The notes: generated by a model not told the origin, from the sequence alone. A DNA stretch of 33,662 nt from Myxococcales bacterium (GCA_023248635.1 JAHFED010000064.1:1-33662); one strand, 5' to 3'; counted from the stretch's first letter, positions 7,984-16,526 are shown. Numbers and translations are program-made.

Positions 7984-9369
7984 ATGAAGAAGAATAACGC
8001 GGCGGCTCTGGTGAGTTCGTGTCTGCTGTTCCTCGCCGCATGTGCCGACAAGGCGGCGCCGAACTTCGTCGCGTGCTCTGAGGCTGAGAAGAACGGGGAG
8101 TTTGGCACCGCGGTGAAGGCTTGCCGCGCGGCTGTCGCCGCCGACCCCAAGAGCGAGAGCGGCCTTGCTGCTGCGCTGAAGCTCGATGCCCTGGAACGAA
8201 AACGCGCCGCGGCCGAGGAAGTTCTCGCGAAGGAAGCCGCAGACGCAGAAGCCAAGCGGGCAGCCAAGCTAAAGGTCGAAGCCGCCGAGAGACTGGCCCG
8301 ACAACTCGCAGAGGAGCGCGACCTAGCGGGCCGACGGCCAATGCAGCGATGTATCATTGAAGTGATGGAGGAGGCCGAAAAGGGTGATATAAATCATGCC
8401 TTGTACAGATTTGGACGACAGAATCCGCACTTTGATATCGCCGTAGATGCAATCACGATGTTTCGTTCGCAGGTAGTAGAGATTGGACAAGGTCGCGCGT
8501 CGGCCGCTGTGATCAAACGCATAGACGCGGAGTGTGAGCGAGTCTTTCCGCCGCCACCTCCCCTCGCCCCTCCGTCACCCACGATCCCGGACACTCTTCT
8601 CCCGGTTTATGTTTCTGTGGACAAAGCGATCCTTCAGTCCGTCCCCAGTGCGGATCCGGCCGAAAGCGAATCACTCGCGCAACTCCGGTTCGCAACGGCT
8701 TGCTCGCCACAGAGCAGCGACGCAGTCACTAAGGTTAGTGGCGACCAATGGCGCGCGGTTACATGCGCGGGCAAGAGCGGATTCATTGCCGCGACATTAT
8801 TGACTGATCGACTTCCCACTCTCGAAGAAGCGCTTGCATCCGCCGCGGCGGAGGTAAAAGCCCGCGAGCGCTACCGCTGGTACCTAAAGGCGGCGATTCT
8901 TGCTCCGCAAGATCCGCGATGGCGAGAGTCTATTCTCACTGCATATCAAGATGCATTGCTGGACGACCTTCACGTGATTCGTTCGCACGGAAAATCGTCG
9001 AACGATCATGGTTCAGAGTGCTGTTCGACAAAAGCGCAGCCCTGCAAGCTAACGGATGCTCTCGACCCCAACGACTGGCTGATTCGCCAGTGGGATCCAT
9101 CGCCGCCGACACTCGGTCCGGACGGCTCCCCAACAAGGGGGTACCTGCCGGACGTCGCGGAATTTGTGGCGCTTAGGGTGGTCGATCCGTCGCACGCCCG
9201 CCTTGTACTGGGCTATCGCTCCGCGAGTGCAGGACAAGGGTGTGATCAGATCTCCACTCAGATCGAGTTCAAAAACACGTATGAAGAAGTGCCGGAGATG
9301 ATTGCAGTGCTGACCAATGCTTCTCGGAACGAGAACAATCGCATCCCCGCGAGTCTTCTATCGCCATGA
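7984..9369 (+). CDS. Lipoprotein with YRFGRQ domain and SH3-like segment (461 aa)
   Basis: ATG 7984 has GGAGG 8 nt upstream and gives a textbook lipoprotein signal, MKKNNAAALVSSCLLFLAAC, with the acylated Cys at residue 20. A TPR-like or helical segment follows (ACSEAEKNGEFGTAVKACRA), then an Ala/Lys/Glu coiled coil. A domain with HALYRFGRQNPHF (about residues 138-190) matches the C-terminal domain of the preceding gene product. After a Pro-rich linker (PPPPPLAPPSP) comes a segment near residues 205-275 that resembles a bacterial SH3 domain (LPVYVSVDKAILQSVPS ... GKSGFIAATLL). The C-terminal third is unrecognised. The 60 bp upstream are unusually AT-rich for this DNA and may hold a promoter. 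Confidence 0.75.
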   Translation: MKKNNAAALVSSCLLFLAACADKAAPNFVACSEAEKNGEFGTAVKACRAAVAADPKSESGLAAALKLDALERKRAAAEEVLAKEAADAEAKRAAKLKVEAAERLARQLAEERDLAGRRPMQRCIIEVMEEAEKGDINHALYRFGRQNPHFDIAVDAITMFRSQVVEIGQGRASAAVIKRIDAECERVFPPPPPLAPPSPTIPDTLLPVYVSVDKAILQSVPSADPAESESLAQLRFATACSPQSSDAVTKVSGDQWRAVTCAGKSGFIAATLLTDRLPTLEEALASAAAEVKARERYRWYLKAAILAPQDPRWRESILTAYQDALLDDLHVIRSHGKSSNDHGSECCSTKAQPCKLTDALDPNDWLIRQWDPSPPTLGPDGSPTRGYLPDVAEFVALRVVDPSHARLVLGYRSASAGQGCDQISTQIEFKNTYEEVPEMIAVLTNASRNENNRIPASLLSP

Positions 9370-9689
9370 CAGGGGATGGTGTCCGTTCTCCAAGGGCTTC
9401 AACCGGAACCCAGTGTACGCCGCGGCGCCGGTCTGCTTCCAGCAGCGACACCCACTTGACAGGTGGGAAGTCTTGCAGGGTGGCGTGCGAGAGCGCTTGA
9501 TCGGATCGACTCCGTTGCTTGACAAAAGGCGCAAGTTTGAAGGACGGCCTTCAAAGTTGGCAGAATCTTCCTGCTAACTTTCCTCTTTTCTTTCAATGCC
9601 TTGCATCGCCCGCATGGCTTCTCCACGCTGTTTTGGCCCGCCCTAACCTCCGTTTCGGGAGTCCGGACCACAGTCCACTGGAGATCAGA
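9370..9689. other. Intergenic region upstream of the small ORF and parA
   Basis: No convincing gene is seen. The stretch contains a hairpin at 9536-9555 and, just after it, a T/C-rich AT-rich tract (about 9575-9597) that could hold the promoter for the small ORF and parA. Open frames here lack start contexts and family resemblance. Confidence 0.6.
9536..9555. repeat. Hairpin TTTGAAGG-ACGG-CCTTCAAA
   Basis: A perfect 8-bp inverted repeat with a 4-nt loop. No T-run follows directly, so it is not a typical intrinsic terminator. Its place about 140 bp upstream of the small ORF at 9690 fits either an operator for the parA operon or an imperfect terminator of the lipoprotein operon. Confidence 0.35.
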
Positions 9690-9848
9690 ATGTTATCGCA
9701 AGATTCAGACATCAAAAAAGGCACGCCGAACACTTCGCGCTTTTGGCTTCTGGACGTTCCCCGTTCCGAGACCAGCGACGCCAGCACCACAGCGAGCGGC
9801 GTGACTCCTGGACGCCTGGACGCTCTGACGCTCGTGGTTACGAGATAG
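9690..9848 (+). CDS. Small protein encoded directly upstream of parA (52 aa)
   Basis: ATG 9690 is preceded by GGAG with 7-nt spacing. The 52-codon frame (starting MLSQDSDIKKGT) ends with TAG at 9848, two bases before the parA ATG at 9851. That spacing indicates translational coupling, so the ORF is probably genuine although too small and polar (Ser/Thr-rich) to classify. Partition operons sometimes begin with a small regulatory or accessory gene, but no such role can be read from this sequence. Confidence 0.45.
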   Translation: MLSQDSDIKKGTPNTSRFWLLDVPRSETSDASTTASGVTPGRLDALTLVVTR

Positions 9849-9850
9849 CC

Positions 9851-9904
9851 ATGGCGTCAATTATCGCTGTCGTCGCGGACAAAGGTGGCTCGGGAAAGTC
9901 CACC
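9851..9904 (+). pseudogene. parA-like gene, 5' fragment (Walker A), interrupted
   Basis: ATG 9851 opens MASIIAVVADKGGSGKST, the N-terminal strand and deviant Walker A motif (KGGSGKST) of the ParA/MinD/Soj family of DNA-partitioning ATPases. After the Thr codon at 9902-9904 the frame runs into antisense DUF2252 sequence. The missing continuation (VTTNLGGLLHRKGHR) is found at 26096 on the same strand. Joining 9904 to 26096 restores the family spacing GKST-x3-NL without gain or loss of a base. The insertion therefore inactivates parA. Confidence 0.85.
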
Positions 9905-10299
9905 CATTCCCAAGGAGCCGTGCAGGTCTCGTCGAAGTCGTTGACGTCGAAGACGATGCGGCCGTCGGCCGACGCAAACGCGCCGAGATTCCGGACGTGC
10001 GCGTCGCCGCAGATTTGCACCGTGTGCTGCGTCGACGGCAGCGTCACGAGGTCCATCGCCATGATCGGCCCGCTCCCGCGAAAGAAGGCAAAAGGCGACT
10101 CGGCCATCCGGCCATATTTGATGGGAACGAGATCTTCGATGCGGCCGGTGTTGGTCTTGCGCAGCACGTCGACGATGGCGGGTCGCCCCGCGCCGACGCG
10201 CCAGACGTCTTGGTCGACGCGGCGGACAACGGCGCGCAGCGAGCGGCCGTGGGCGAGTCTCTCTGCAATGGGGGCGAAACGCGACGGCGCTTTGGACAT
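9905..10299 (-). pseudogene. DUF2252 gene, 5' half (N-terminal 131 codons)
   Basis: The minus-strand frame from ATG 10299 (ATG 10332 possible) reads MSKAPSRFAPIAERL and then the DUF2252 signature: LVPIKYGRM, SPFAFFRGSG, the histidine-containing ICGDAHVRNLGAF, and DVNDFDETCTAPWEW. DUF2252 proteins are about 430-460 residues long with a kinase-like (APH-type) fold suspected; their reaction is unknown. Coding stops being DUF2252-like after TGG at 9904-9906, where parA sequence begins. The remaining 315 codons lie at 26095-25150. In the present arrangement the product would be truncated. Confidence 0.85.
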
Positions 10300-10531
10300 A
10301 CGAGGCAAGCGTAGAACCGATCGAGCTGCCATGGGCCCGATGGTCGATCCGCCACGGCCCGTCGACGACGTCGTCGACCGGCAGTGTCCCTCGGGCATCG
10401 TGGGCGTGGGCGCGGGCGGACCGCACAGGAACAAGACCGAGATGGGTCCCCGGCTTGAGCCGCAAACGATCGCCGGCTTGCCGCGCACCGCGGTTTTGGA
10501 GCAAGGATCCGCCTCCTCACCGAGGTGATCG

Positions 10532-11572
10532 ATGTCCGACAAGCGCATGTTCGAGTTCGTCGAAGGCAGCTCCAGCAAGTTCTGGGAGGTCTGGCGCAGC
10601 GGCTCGGAAGTGCGCACGCGCTACGGCAAGATCGGCACCGCGGGTCAGGTCACGGTGAAAGATGAAGGCACGGAAGAAAAGGGCATCAAGCTGTACAACA
10701 AACTGATCGCCGAAAAGACCAAGAAGGGGTATGAAGAAAAGACCGCTGGAGGCGCGCCATCGGCGACAACGACGATGACGATGCCGCCAGCCCAGGCCAA
10801 AGCGACCGCGGCGACTCCGGACTTTTCAGGATTGCTGAAAAAGGTCGAGGAGAAGGCCAAGAAAGCAGGTGTGACCTTGCCGGCGGGCGCCTCGGAAGCG
10901 GCGTTTACCGCCTTGGAGACGACGCTGGGCTTTCCGCTGAGCGCCTCGATGAAGGCCTATTACCGCGCCCACGACGGCGGCCCTGAAGACGCCGACGACT
11001 TCGTTGACGCCGACGACCTGGGCGGCCGCGAGTTGCTGAGCCTCGAACGCATCGCCAGCGAGTGGAAGGTGTGGAAGGGCCTGCTCGACGCCGGCGACTT
11101 CGGCGACAACGACCACAGCGACCCCGAAAAAGGCGTGCAGCAGAGGTGGTGGATCCCGCAGTGGGTCCCCGTCACCTACGACGGCTCCGGCAACCACCAC
11201 GTCGTCGACATGGCCCCGGCCGACTTCGGCGTGGCCGGCCAGGTGCTGTCGTTCTGGCACGACGAAGAGACCCGCACCGTGGTCGGCAAAGGTTTTCTCG
11301 CCTGGCTGGCGTCGCCGGACACCAAGTTCAACGGTGGCGAAGGCGGCGACGAAGACGAAGGCGAAGGCGGTGGTTGGCGCCGCTTCGAGGTCGACGAGAA
11401 GTTCTGGATGATCAAGCTCGACGGCGCGTCGCACACGGTGCGCTACGGCAAGATCGGGACCGACGGCGCCGAGAAGACCAAGGACTTCGACGACGACGAC
11501 GCAGCCCAGAAGGACCACGACAAGCTCGTGAAGGAAAAGACCAAGAAGGGTTACGAAGAAGCCGACGGCTGA
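10532..11572 (+). CDS. WGR - SMI1/KNR4 - WGR protein (346 aa)
   Basis: Two WGR domains flank a SUKH (SMI1/KNR4) domain. The first WGR (about residues 5-68) has FWEVWRSGSEVRTRYGKIGT; the second (about 284-344) has FWMIKLDGASHTVRYGKIGT. Both end in EKTKKGYEE, so they arose by duplication. The middle (about 95-270) has the SMI1/KNR4 pattern of an acidic alpha/beta domain (LGFPLSASMKAYYRAHDGG, then DLGGRELLSLERI, then W.PVTYDGSGNHHVVDM). WGR domains are nucleic-acid-binding modules also found in PARPs; SUKH domains often act as binding or immunity modules. ATG 10532 has GAGGTG upstream. The gene heads the SWIM/MoxR/DUF5682/VWA cluster. E. coli yehI (WGR, DUF4132) similarly lies beside the yehLMPQ genes. 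Confidence 0.85.
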   Translation: MSDKRMFEFVEGSSSKFWEVWRSGSEVRTRYGKIGTAGQVTVKDEGTEEKGIKLYNKLIAEKTKKGYEEKTAGGAPSATTTMTMPPAQAKATAATPDFSGLLKKVEEKAKKAGVTLPAGASEAAFTALETTLGFPLSASMKAYYRAHDGGPEDADDFVDADDLGGRELLSLERIASEWKVWKGLLDAGDFGDNDHSDPEKGVQQRWWIPQWVPVTYDGSGNHHVVDMAPADFGVAGQVLSFWHDEETRTVVGKGFLAWLASPDTKFNGGEGGDEDEGEGGGWRRFEVDEKFWMIKLDGASHTVRYGKIGTDGAEKTKDFDDDDAAQKDHDKLVKEKTKKGYEEADG

Positions 11573-11739
11573 GGTCGAGCCGATCGTGCCCACCAGGCTG
11601 GACCGCTCGCGGCACCGTGCTCGGCCTTCACGGGCACCGCCGCCCTCGCGAAGGGCACCGTGAACGATGTCACGCGGCCAGTGACGCCAGAAGGCTCCGC
11701 GACTTGAGATTCCTCGCGATTTGCGCCGATCGTCCGAGC

Positions 11740-12993
11740 ATGGCGACGAAAAAGAAGGCGACCCCAATCCCTGCACCGACGACGCCCCCGACGCCGGAGG
11801 CAGCGACTGCCGTCGCCGATGCTGCGGCGACGACGGAGTTGAAGACGAACAGGAAGAAGGCGATGCCGAAGGAGGCGAAGCAGAAGAAGCCGTCGAAGAC
11901 GCACTCGGAGCTGACCGACAGGCGCGTCGCCTTCGTCGGCGAATTCTCGATCTGGCCTGGCTACCACCACGCGAACCCCTCGACAGTGGCCAAGAGGCAC
12001 GGCGCGATCCTCACCGAGGCCGTCGACGACACTCTTGACGTCCTGGTCCTCGGCGACAACCGCGGCGAAGGCCGTGCCGAAACGAAGAAGAAAGCCGAGA
12101 AGCTCGTTGCCGGCGGCGCGAAGTTGAAGATCGTCGACGAGGCCACCTACCGCGAGTGGGTGCGCATCGATCTGACCGGCAAGCGCTTCGTCCTCGTCGG
12201 CGGCTTCGACTGCTCCCCCGACGAGGCCACCGATCGGCTGCTGGCGCGCATGGTGGAAAACGTCGGCGGCGTCGTCGTCGACGACTTCCTCGGCGACCAT
12301 CAGAAGGGGGGCGGCGCCGTCGACGTCGACTACGTCGTCCGCGGCCTGCGCAAAGGAGAGAAGAAGATGGCGCGGCTGAACCTCGCCGAGAAGCTGATCA
12401 AGGGGGGCAGCGAGCTGAAGATCCTCGAGGAGGGCCAGTTCCTCGCTCTGGTGCGCAAGGACGCGCCCCTGGGTGCCGCGTCATCGTCGTCGACGGCGGG
12501 CGCTGCTCCCGGCGAGGGCGCCGTCGGCCACGACTTCTCGGCCTTCATGGGTCAGCTCTATGGCGTTGCCGAGCAGGCCAAGATCGGCCGCGCGCTGAAG
12601 ATGTTGAAGGCCGAGAGCTTCAAGCTCTTCAACAAGGTCGACGAAGTGCGGCTCATCGGTGTCGTGAAGAGCCAGACCGGCAGCGGCGAGGTCTACGCGC
12701 CCTGGCTCAACGCGACGGGGCAGTACGGCTGCTGCACCCAGGACCTCGACGAGTGCATGGGTCTGCAGGGGGCCGTGTGCAAACATCTCCTCGTCCTCGT
12801 CGTCGGCCTCACGCGCACCGGCGTGATGCCGGCCGAGCGCGGGCTCGGCTGGCTCAAGCTCGCCCGCAAGAAGGGCCCGAAGTTCGAGCAGGACCTCTGT
12901 GCCGAGACCCTCCTCCAATACAAGGGCGCCGAAGCCGGGACCGTCGACTGGCGCCCCACTGAGACCCTGCCGGAAGACTTCCTCGCCCTCTGA
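11740..12993 (+). CDS. BRCT-BRCT-SWIM zinc-finger protein (417 aa)
   Basis: After a Lys/Ala/Pro-rich N-terminal tail (about 55 residues) there are two BRCT-like domains, at about residues 58-140 (RRVAFVGEFSIWPGYHH, LDVLVLGDN, AKLKIVDEATYREWV) and about 143-240 (GKRFVLVGGFDC, VDVDYVVRGLR, ELKILEEGQFLALV). The C-terminal 150 residues are a SWIM zinc-finger module with GCCTQ, C and CKH ligands (CCTQDLDECMGLQGAVCKHL). BRCT domains bind phosphopeptides or DNA ends, and SWIM fingers bind nucleic acid or protein. The combination suggests a nucleic-acid-associated partner of the downstream MoxR/VWA proteins. The start ATG 11740 is the only sensible one, though its ribosome-binding site is weak. The last 180 residues are duplicated in the next gene. 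Confidence 0.85.
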   Translation: MATKKKATPIPAPTTPPTPEAATAVADAAATTELKTNRKKAMPKEAKQKKPSKTHSELTDRRVAFVGEFSIWPGYHHANPSTVAKRHGAILTEAVDDTLDVLVLGDNRGEGRAETKKKAEKLVAGGAKLKIVDEATYREWVRIDLTGKRFVLVGGFDCSPDEATDRLLARMVENVGGVVVDDFLGDHQKGGGAVDVDYVVRGLRKGEKKMARLNLAEKLIKGGSELKILEEGQFLALVRKDAPLGAASSSSTAGAAPGEGAVGHDFSAFMGQLYGVAEQAKIGRALKMLKAESFKLFNKVDEVRLIGVVKSQTGSGEVYAPWLNATGQYGCCTQDLDECMGLQGAVCKHLLVLVVGLTRTGVMPAERGLGWLKLARKKGPKFEQDLCAETLLQYKGAEAGTVDWRPTETLPEDFLAL

Positions 12994-13143
12994 GCGAGCT
13001 TGATTGGGGGAAATCAGTGTTGACCAGGATCAACAGTTGGGGCGTTGCTGCGGCGGCGGCGAAGTGATCTGACGGCGTCATGGCCCGGGAGCTGATTTCA
13101 TGACCCTCCTCGTCCCCTCTGCTCTTTCGTCCGGGGTCTTGAG

Positions 13144-13695
13144 ATGAGCTCTAGACGCGTCGTCAACGCCAAGGCCGCTGCTGCGCCGCTGCCGCTGGCC
13201 GTGCCCGCGAAGCACACCGCCGGCCTCGTCACCGACGTCGCGCGCTTCGTGCAGGAGCTCGGCAAGAGCGTCGACCTCGGCCGCATCGGCAACGCCACCA
13301 AGATGCTCAAGGCCGAGCGCTTCCAGCTCTTCTCCGACGTGGCCGACGACGATGTCATCGGCGTCATCCAGAGCCAGTCGAGCAGCGGCCGTTTCTACTC
13401 CTGCCGCTTGAGCAAAGACGGCGACTTCTCCTGCTGCACGCAGAACCTCCTGCCCTGCGGTGGCCTGCGCGGCGCCCTGTGCAAGCACATCCTCGTCCTC
13501 GTCATCGGCCTCTGCCAGAGCCGCCGCCTCGACGTTCCGCTCGCCCTCGCTTGGGCCGGCGCATCGAAGGCGAAGAAGCCAGTGCTCGACAAGGATCGGG
13601 CGAGCGCCATCTTCCTCAAGCACAAGGGCGCCGAAGCCGGCACGGTCGACTGGCGGCCGACAGAGACTGTCCCCGAGGATTTCTACGCCCTCTAG
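13144..13695 (+). CDS. Stand-alone SWIM zinc-finger protein (183 aa)
   Basis: This is a paralogue of the C-terminal half of the preceding gene product without BRCT domains. Shared blocks are LGRIGNATKMLKAERFQLF (versus IGRALKMLKAESFKLF), CCTQNLLPCGGLRGALCKHI and the C-terminal HKGAEAGTVDWRPTETVPED. Even the nucleotides of that last block are nearly the same, which indicates a fairly recent tandem duplication. Zinc ligands are the CC pair, the following Cys and CKH. In E. coli the SWIM protein YehQ (about 630 aa) is one polypeptide; here the SWIM part and the 518-aa protein that follows may together be its counterpart. The ATG at 13144 follows a weak GAG-containing site. Confidence 0.85.
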   Translation: MSSRRVVNAKAAAAPLPLAVPAKHTAGLVTDVARFVQELGKSVDLGRIGNATKMLKAERFQLFSDVADDDVIGVIQSQSSSGRFYSCRLSKDGDFSCCTQNLLPCGGLRGALCKHILVLVIGLCQSRRLDVPLALAWAGASKAKKPVLDKDRASAIFLKHKGAEAGTVDWRPTETVPEDFYAL

Positions 13696-13762
13696 AAAGA
13701 GACCCGCGGCGGCCCCGGCCGAGCCCGTTGACGACGAGGTCGACGACGACGTCGACGTCAAC

Positions 13763-15319
13763 GTGCAGGGGGCGCGCGCACGCACCGGCTGGCGTGCCGA
13801 GGTCTGCGCCACTCTGGAGCTCCTCGAGGGCGAGATCGAGGACCTCTTCGTGCGCGGCCTCTCCGCAGCCAACGCCGACGACGTGCGCACCCTCGACCAC
13901 GCCGCTCGGCAGCTCGACGGCGCCGGCGCCTCCTTCGTGGCCGCCCGCATCGACGATGTGATCGTGCTGCAGAAGGCGGGGGCAAAGACGGCGGCGAAGG
14001 CGCTGCTGCAGTTGCAGACGACGTTAAGGGTCTTTGAGCGGGTGCTCACCCTGGAGGCCGTTGAGGCCCTGCTCGGCGTGGCAAACGACGACGACGTCGA
14101 CGCGCACGCGCGCACCGCTGTTGCGCCTGCCACAACCGCCGGCAAGCCCGCCGCGGCGTTGCTGCCGTCCGCCGAGGGCAAGAGGCTGCTGCCAGTGCTC
14201 GAGGACCTCGCCCGCGCTGTCGAAGACCTCGTCGCCACCGGCCTGGTGACGGCGTCGAAGGCGACGAAGGAGAAGCTCGAGGCCTCCTTCAAGGAGGCCT
14301 CGCGCCTGAAGCTCGGCCGCCTGGCCGCCTCGCTGCGCTACGTCATGGAGGAGCTCGGCCGCTACCTCGACGGGGCGCCGACCTTCTCGGCGAAGAGGCT
14401 CGCTCTCTTCCTCGGCCGGTCGTGGATGCTCGGCCGCGGGCTCGCGCTGGCCATCAGCGAGAAGAACGAGGCGGCACAAGCCCGGCTCTTGTGGTCCTTC
14501 CCCGCCGTCGCCGTCGACAGCGTCGTCTTCGTCGCCCTCGGCGTGCGCAAGCGCCTGCCCCAGGGCACCGGCATCGTGGCCTTCGACTTCCACCTGCGCG
14601 TTGTCGACTACATCGCCCTGCCTGGTGGCATCACGCTCGCGCGCGGCGCGCCCCTGGTCTGGTCGCACATCGTGCCCCGCAAGGACGCGAGCATTCCGGC
14701 TGAGGCCCTGCTCCACCTCGAGATCAAGCCCGCTGGCGGAGGCATCGGCTGGAAGCCCGTGAGCCTGACCGACCCGAAGGTCTTCGCCGTCGACGTCGCC
14801 AGCGTCGTCGTCGATGGCCGCGGCGGTGGCCGGCTCCTGATGGGTCCGCAGACCCGCGTGCGGGCCCTCGAGCGCACCGTCGCGCCCGCCGACCTCGCTG
14901 GCCTGGCCGGCTTCGTCCCCGCCGACATCGCCGACCGCGCCGCCGCCTGGCAGACCTCGCCCCTCGACCTCGAGGTGGAGCACGCCGAAGAAGTGCTCGT
15001 CCAGGCCGTCGTCGGCAAAGTGAAGAAGGGCGAAGAGGGCGCCCCCGACGTCGTCGTCGTCAGCGCAGCCGCAGTGGGCGGTGCCACCTTCGCTTTCGAC
15101 GTCAAGCTGCCGCGCACCGAGGAATGGACCGCGCTGGCAACCGCGTTGAGGGCGCTGGCGAAGACAAAGAAGACCGCACCGATCTTTGGCGTGCTGCATT
15201 TCGATCGCTGCCAGCTCTGCTTCGCGCCCCTCTCTGTCGTCGACGACAGCGGCGTCCGCCACCTCATGATTTCCACCGACAAGGTGGACCTGAAGACCCT
15301 CACCCGCTCCCTGTTCTGA
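13763..15319 (+). CDS. Unknown protein of the SWIM/MoxR cluster (518 aa, start uncertain)
   Basis: This open frame starts where the SWIM gene ends. The first half is helical (about residues 8-210: LELLEGEIEDLFVRGLS, LEDLARAVEDLVATGLV), with a repeat-like match between those two blocks. The second half is beta-rich (VDSVVFVALGVRKRLPQG, VKLPRTEEWTALATALRAL). It is not a domain that I can name; it may correspond to the C-terminal part of YehQ-like SWIM proteins. No ATG lies near the expected start: GTG 13763 is the first usable codon after the SWIM stop, and the next in-frame start upstream (ATG 13460) would overlap the SWIM gene by about 235 bp. A frame change that split a longer SWIM protein is possible. 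It ends 16 bp before the MoxR gene. Confidence 0.7.
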   Translation: MQGARARTGWRAEVCATLELLEGEIEDLFVRGLSAANADDVRTLDHAARQLDGAGASFVAARIDDVIVLQKAGAKTAAKALLQLQTTLRVFERVLTLEAVEALLGVANDDDVDAHARTAVAPATTAGKPAAALLPSAEGKRLLPVLEDLARAVEDLVATGLVTASKATKEKLEASFKEASRLKLGRLAASLRYVMEELGRYLDGAPTFSAKRLALFLGRSWMLGRGLALAISEKNEAAQARLLWSFPAVAVDSVVFVALGVRKRLPQGTGIVAFDFHLRVVDYIALPGGITLARGAPLVWSHIVPRKDASIPAEALLHLEIKPAGGGIGWKPVSLTDPKVFAVDVASVVVDGRGGGRLLMGPQTRVRALERTVAPADLAGLAGFVPADIADRAAAWQTSPLDLEVEHAEEVLVQAVVGKVKKGEEGAPDVVVVSAAAVGGATFAFDVKLPRTEEWTALATALRALAKTKKTAPIFGVLHFDRCQLCFAPLSVVDDSGVRHLMISTDKVDLKTLTRSLF

Positions 15320-15335
15320 GCCCCCGGAGAACGCC

Positions 15336-16526
15336 ATGGCCTCGAAAAAGAAGAGTGAATCCGCGGACGAGACGTCGTCGGCCCTGTCGACCGCGCCGGC
15401 GAAGGAACGCGATCGGGTGCGCGAGCCCGCCGAGGTTCGCTACGCCCACGAGCTCGAAGCTCTGCGGCAGAACGATCCGACCCCACCGCCGTCGCCGTGG
15501 AAGCTGTCGCCGCGCTCGGTGCTTGCCTACGTGCTCGGCCAGAAGAAGGTGTTGAAGGCCACCATCGACGGCGCCGTCGTCGACGTGCCCATCACCCGCA
15601 AGTTCTTCGGCGATGACGCCCTCGTTGAGCGGGCCATCGTCACCCTTGCCAGCGAGCGAGCGCTGCTGCTCGTCGGCGAGCCAGGCACCGGCAAGAGCTG
15701 GCTCAGCGAACACCTCGCTGCCGCCATCTCTGGCTGCTCGACCCTCACCATCCAGGGCACCGCCGGTACCACCGAAGAGCACATCAAGTACTCGTGGAAC
15801 GTCGCTCGCGTCATCGCCGAGGGGCCGACGCCGCAGAACCTGATCCCCGCGCCGACGATGATCGCGATGAAGTCGGGGACACTGTTGCGTTTCGAGGAGA
15901 TCACGCGCTGCGTTCCCGACGTGCAGGATGCGCTGGTGTCCATCCTCTCTGACAAGGCGATCGCTGTCCCCGAGCTCCCCGACGCCAACATGATCTGGGC
16001 AAGGCCGGGGTTCAACATCATCGCCACGGCGAACTCTCGCGATCAGGGTGTGAACGAGCTGTCGGCGGCCTTGAAGCGTCGCTTCAACTACATCCACATC
16101 CCGGTGATCGCCGACCAAAAGACCGAGGTCGACGTCGTGCGCGAGCGCAGCAAGGAGCTCCTCGAGCGCTACCAGATCCCTGGCCCCATCGACGAGCCCG
16201 TGCTGCAACTCCTGGCCACCGTCTTTCGCGAGATGCGCACCGGTGCCACCAGCGAGGGCACCTCGATCCAAAAGCCGTCGACGACGGTGTCGACGGCAGA
16301 GGCCATCGGCTGCGCCCTCGACGCCGCACTGTATGCGCGCTTCTTCGGCGGCGGCGTCGTCGGCCCCGCTGACGTCGCCCGCAACCTCGTTGGCTCCATC
16401 GTCAAGGAAGACATGGCCGACGTCGGCGTGCTCAAGGAGTACCTGACCCTCGTCGCCAAGAAGCGCGCGACCACGGACCCGGCCTGGAAGCAGTTCCATG
16501 AAGCCGCGGCCAAGGCGCTGGGCTGA
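15336..16526 (+). CDS. MoxR-type AAA+ ATPase (396 aa)
   Basis: Walker A is at residues 114-121 (GEPGTGKS), Walker B at 183-188 (LLRFEE), sensor 1 at 227-233 (NIIATAN), and the arginine finger is in LKRRF (246-250). The N-terminal 50 residues are a low-complexity charged tail. MoxR ATPases act as chaperone-like motors with VWA-domain partners, often to remodel or load metal or protein complexes. Here the VWA partner is encoded two genes downstream. A GGAG site lies 8 nt before ATG 15336. The stop overlaps the start of the DUF5682 gene by one base (TGATG), so the two are translationally coupled. YehL of E. coli is the likely counterpart. Confidence 0.92.
   Translation: MASKKKSESADETSSALSTAPAKERDRVREPAEVRYAHELEALRQNDPTPPPSPWKLSPRSVLAYVLGQKKVLKATIDGAVVDVPITRKFFGDDALVERAIVTLASERALLLVGEPGTGKSWLSEHLAAAISGCSTLTIQGTAGTTEEHIKYSWNVARVIAEGPTPQNLIPAPTMIAMKSGTLLRFEEITRCVPDVQDALVSILSDKAIAVPELPDANMIWARPGFNIIATANSRDQGVNELSAALKRRFNYIHIPVIADQKTEVDVVRERSKELLERYQIPGPIDEPVLQLLATVFREMRTGATSEGTSIQKPSTTVSTAEAIGCALDAALYARFFGGGVVGPADVARNLVGSIVKEDMADVGVLKEYLTLVAKKRATTDPAWKQFHEAAAKALG

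Noticed and set aside
9743-10528. Continuous plus-strand frame containing the ParA Walker A motif
   Set aside because: After GKST the frame is antisense to the DUF2252 half, so the continuous frame is accidental. Only the first 18 ParA codons are meaningful.
13019-13034. Inverted repeat GTTGA-N6-TCAAC upstream of the second SWIM gene
   Set aside because: Only 5-bp arms, which are expected by chance at this length; no supporting promoter was seen.
14024-15337. Long minus-strand frame opposite the 518-aa gene, and similar antisense frames at 10826-11776, 15300-16499, 16916-18913 and 19020-20399
   Set aside because: Each is an antisense shadow of a gene with clear domains or strong context. 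Their sequences are Gly/Glu/Arg-rich or His-rich without motifs.
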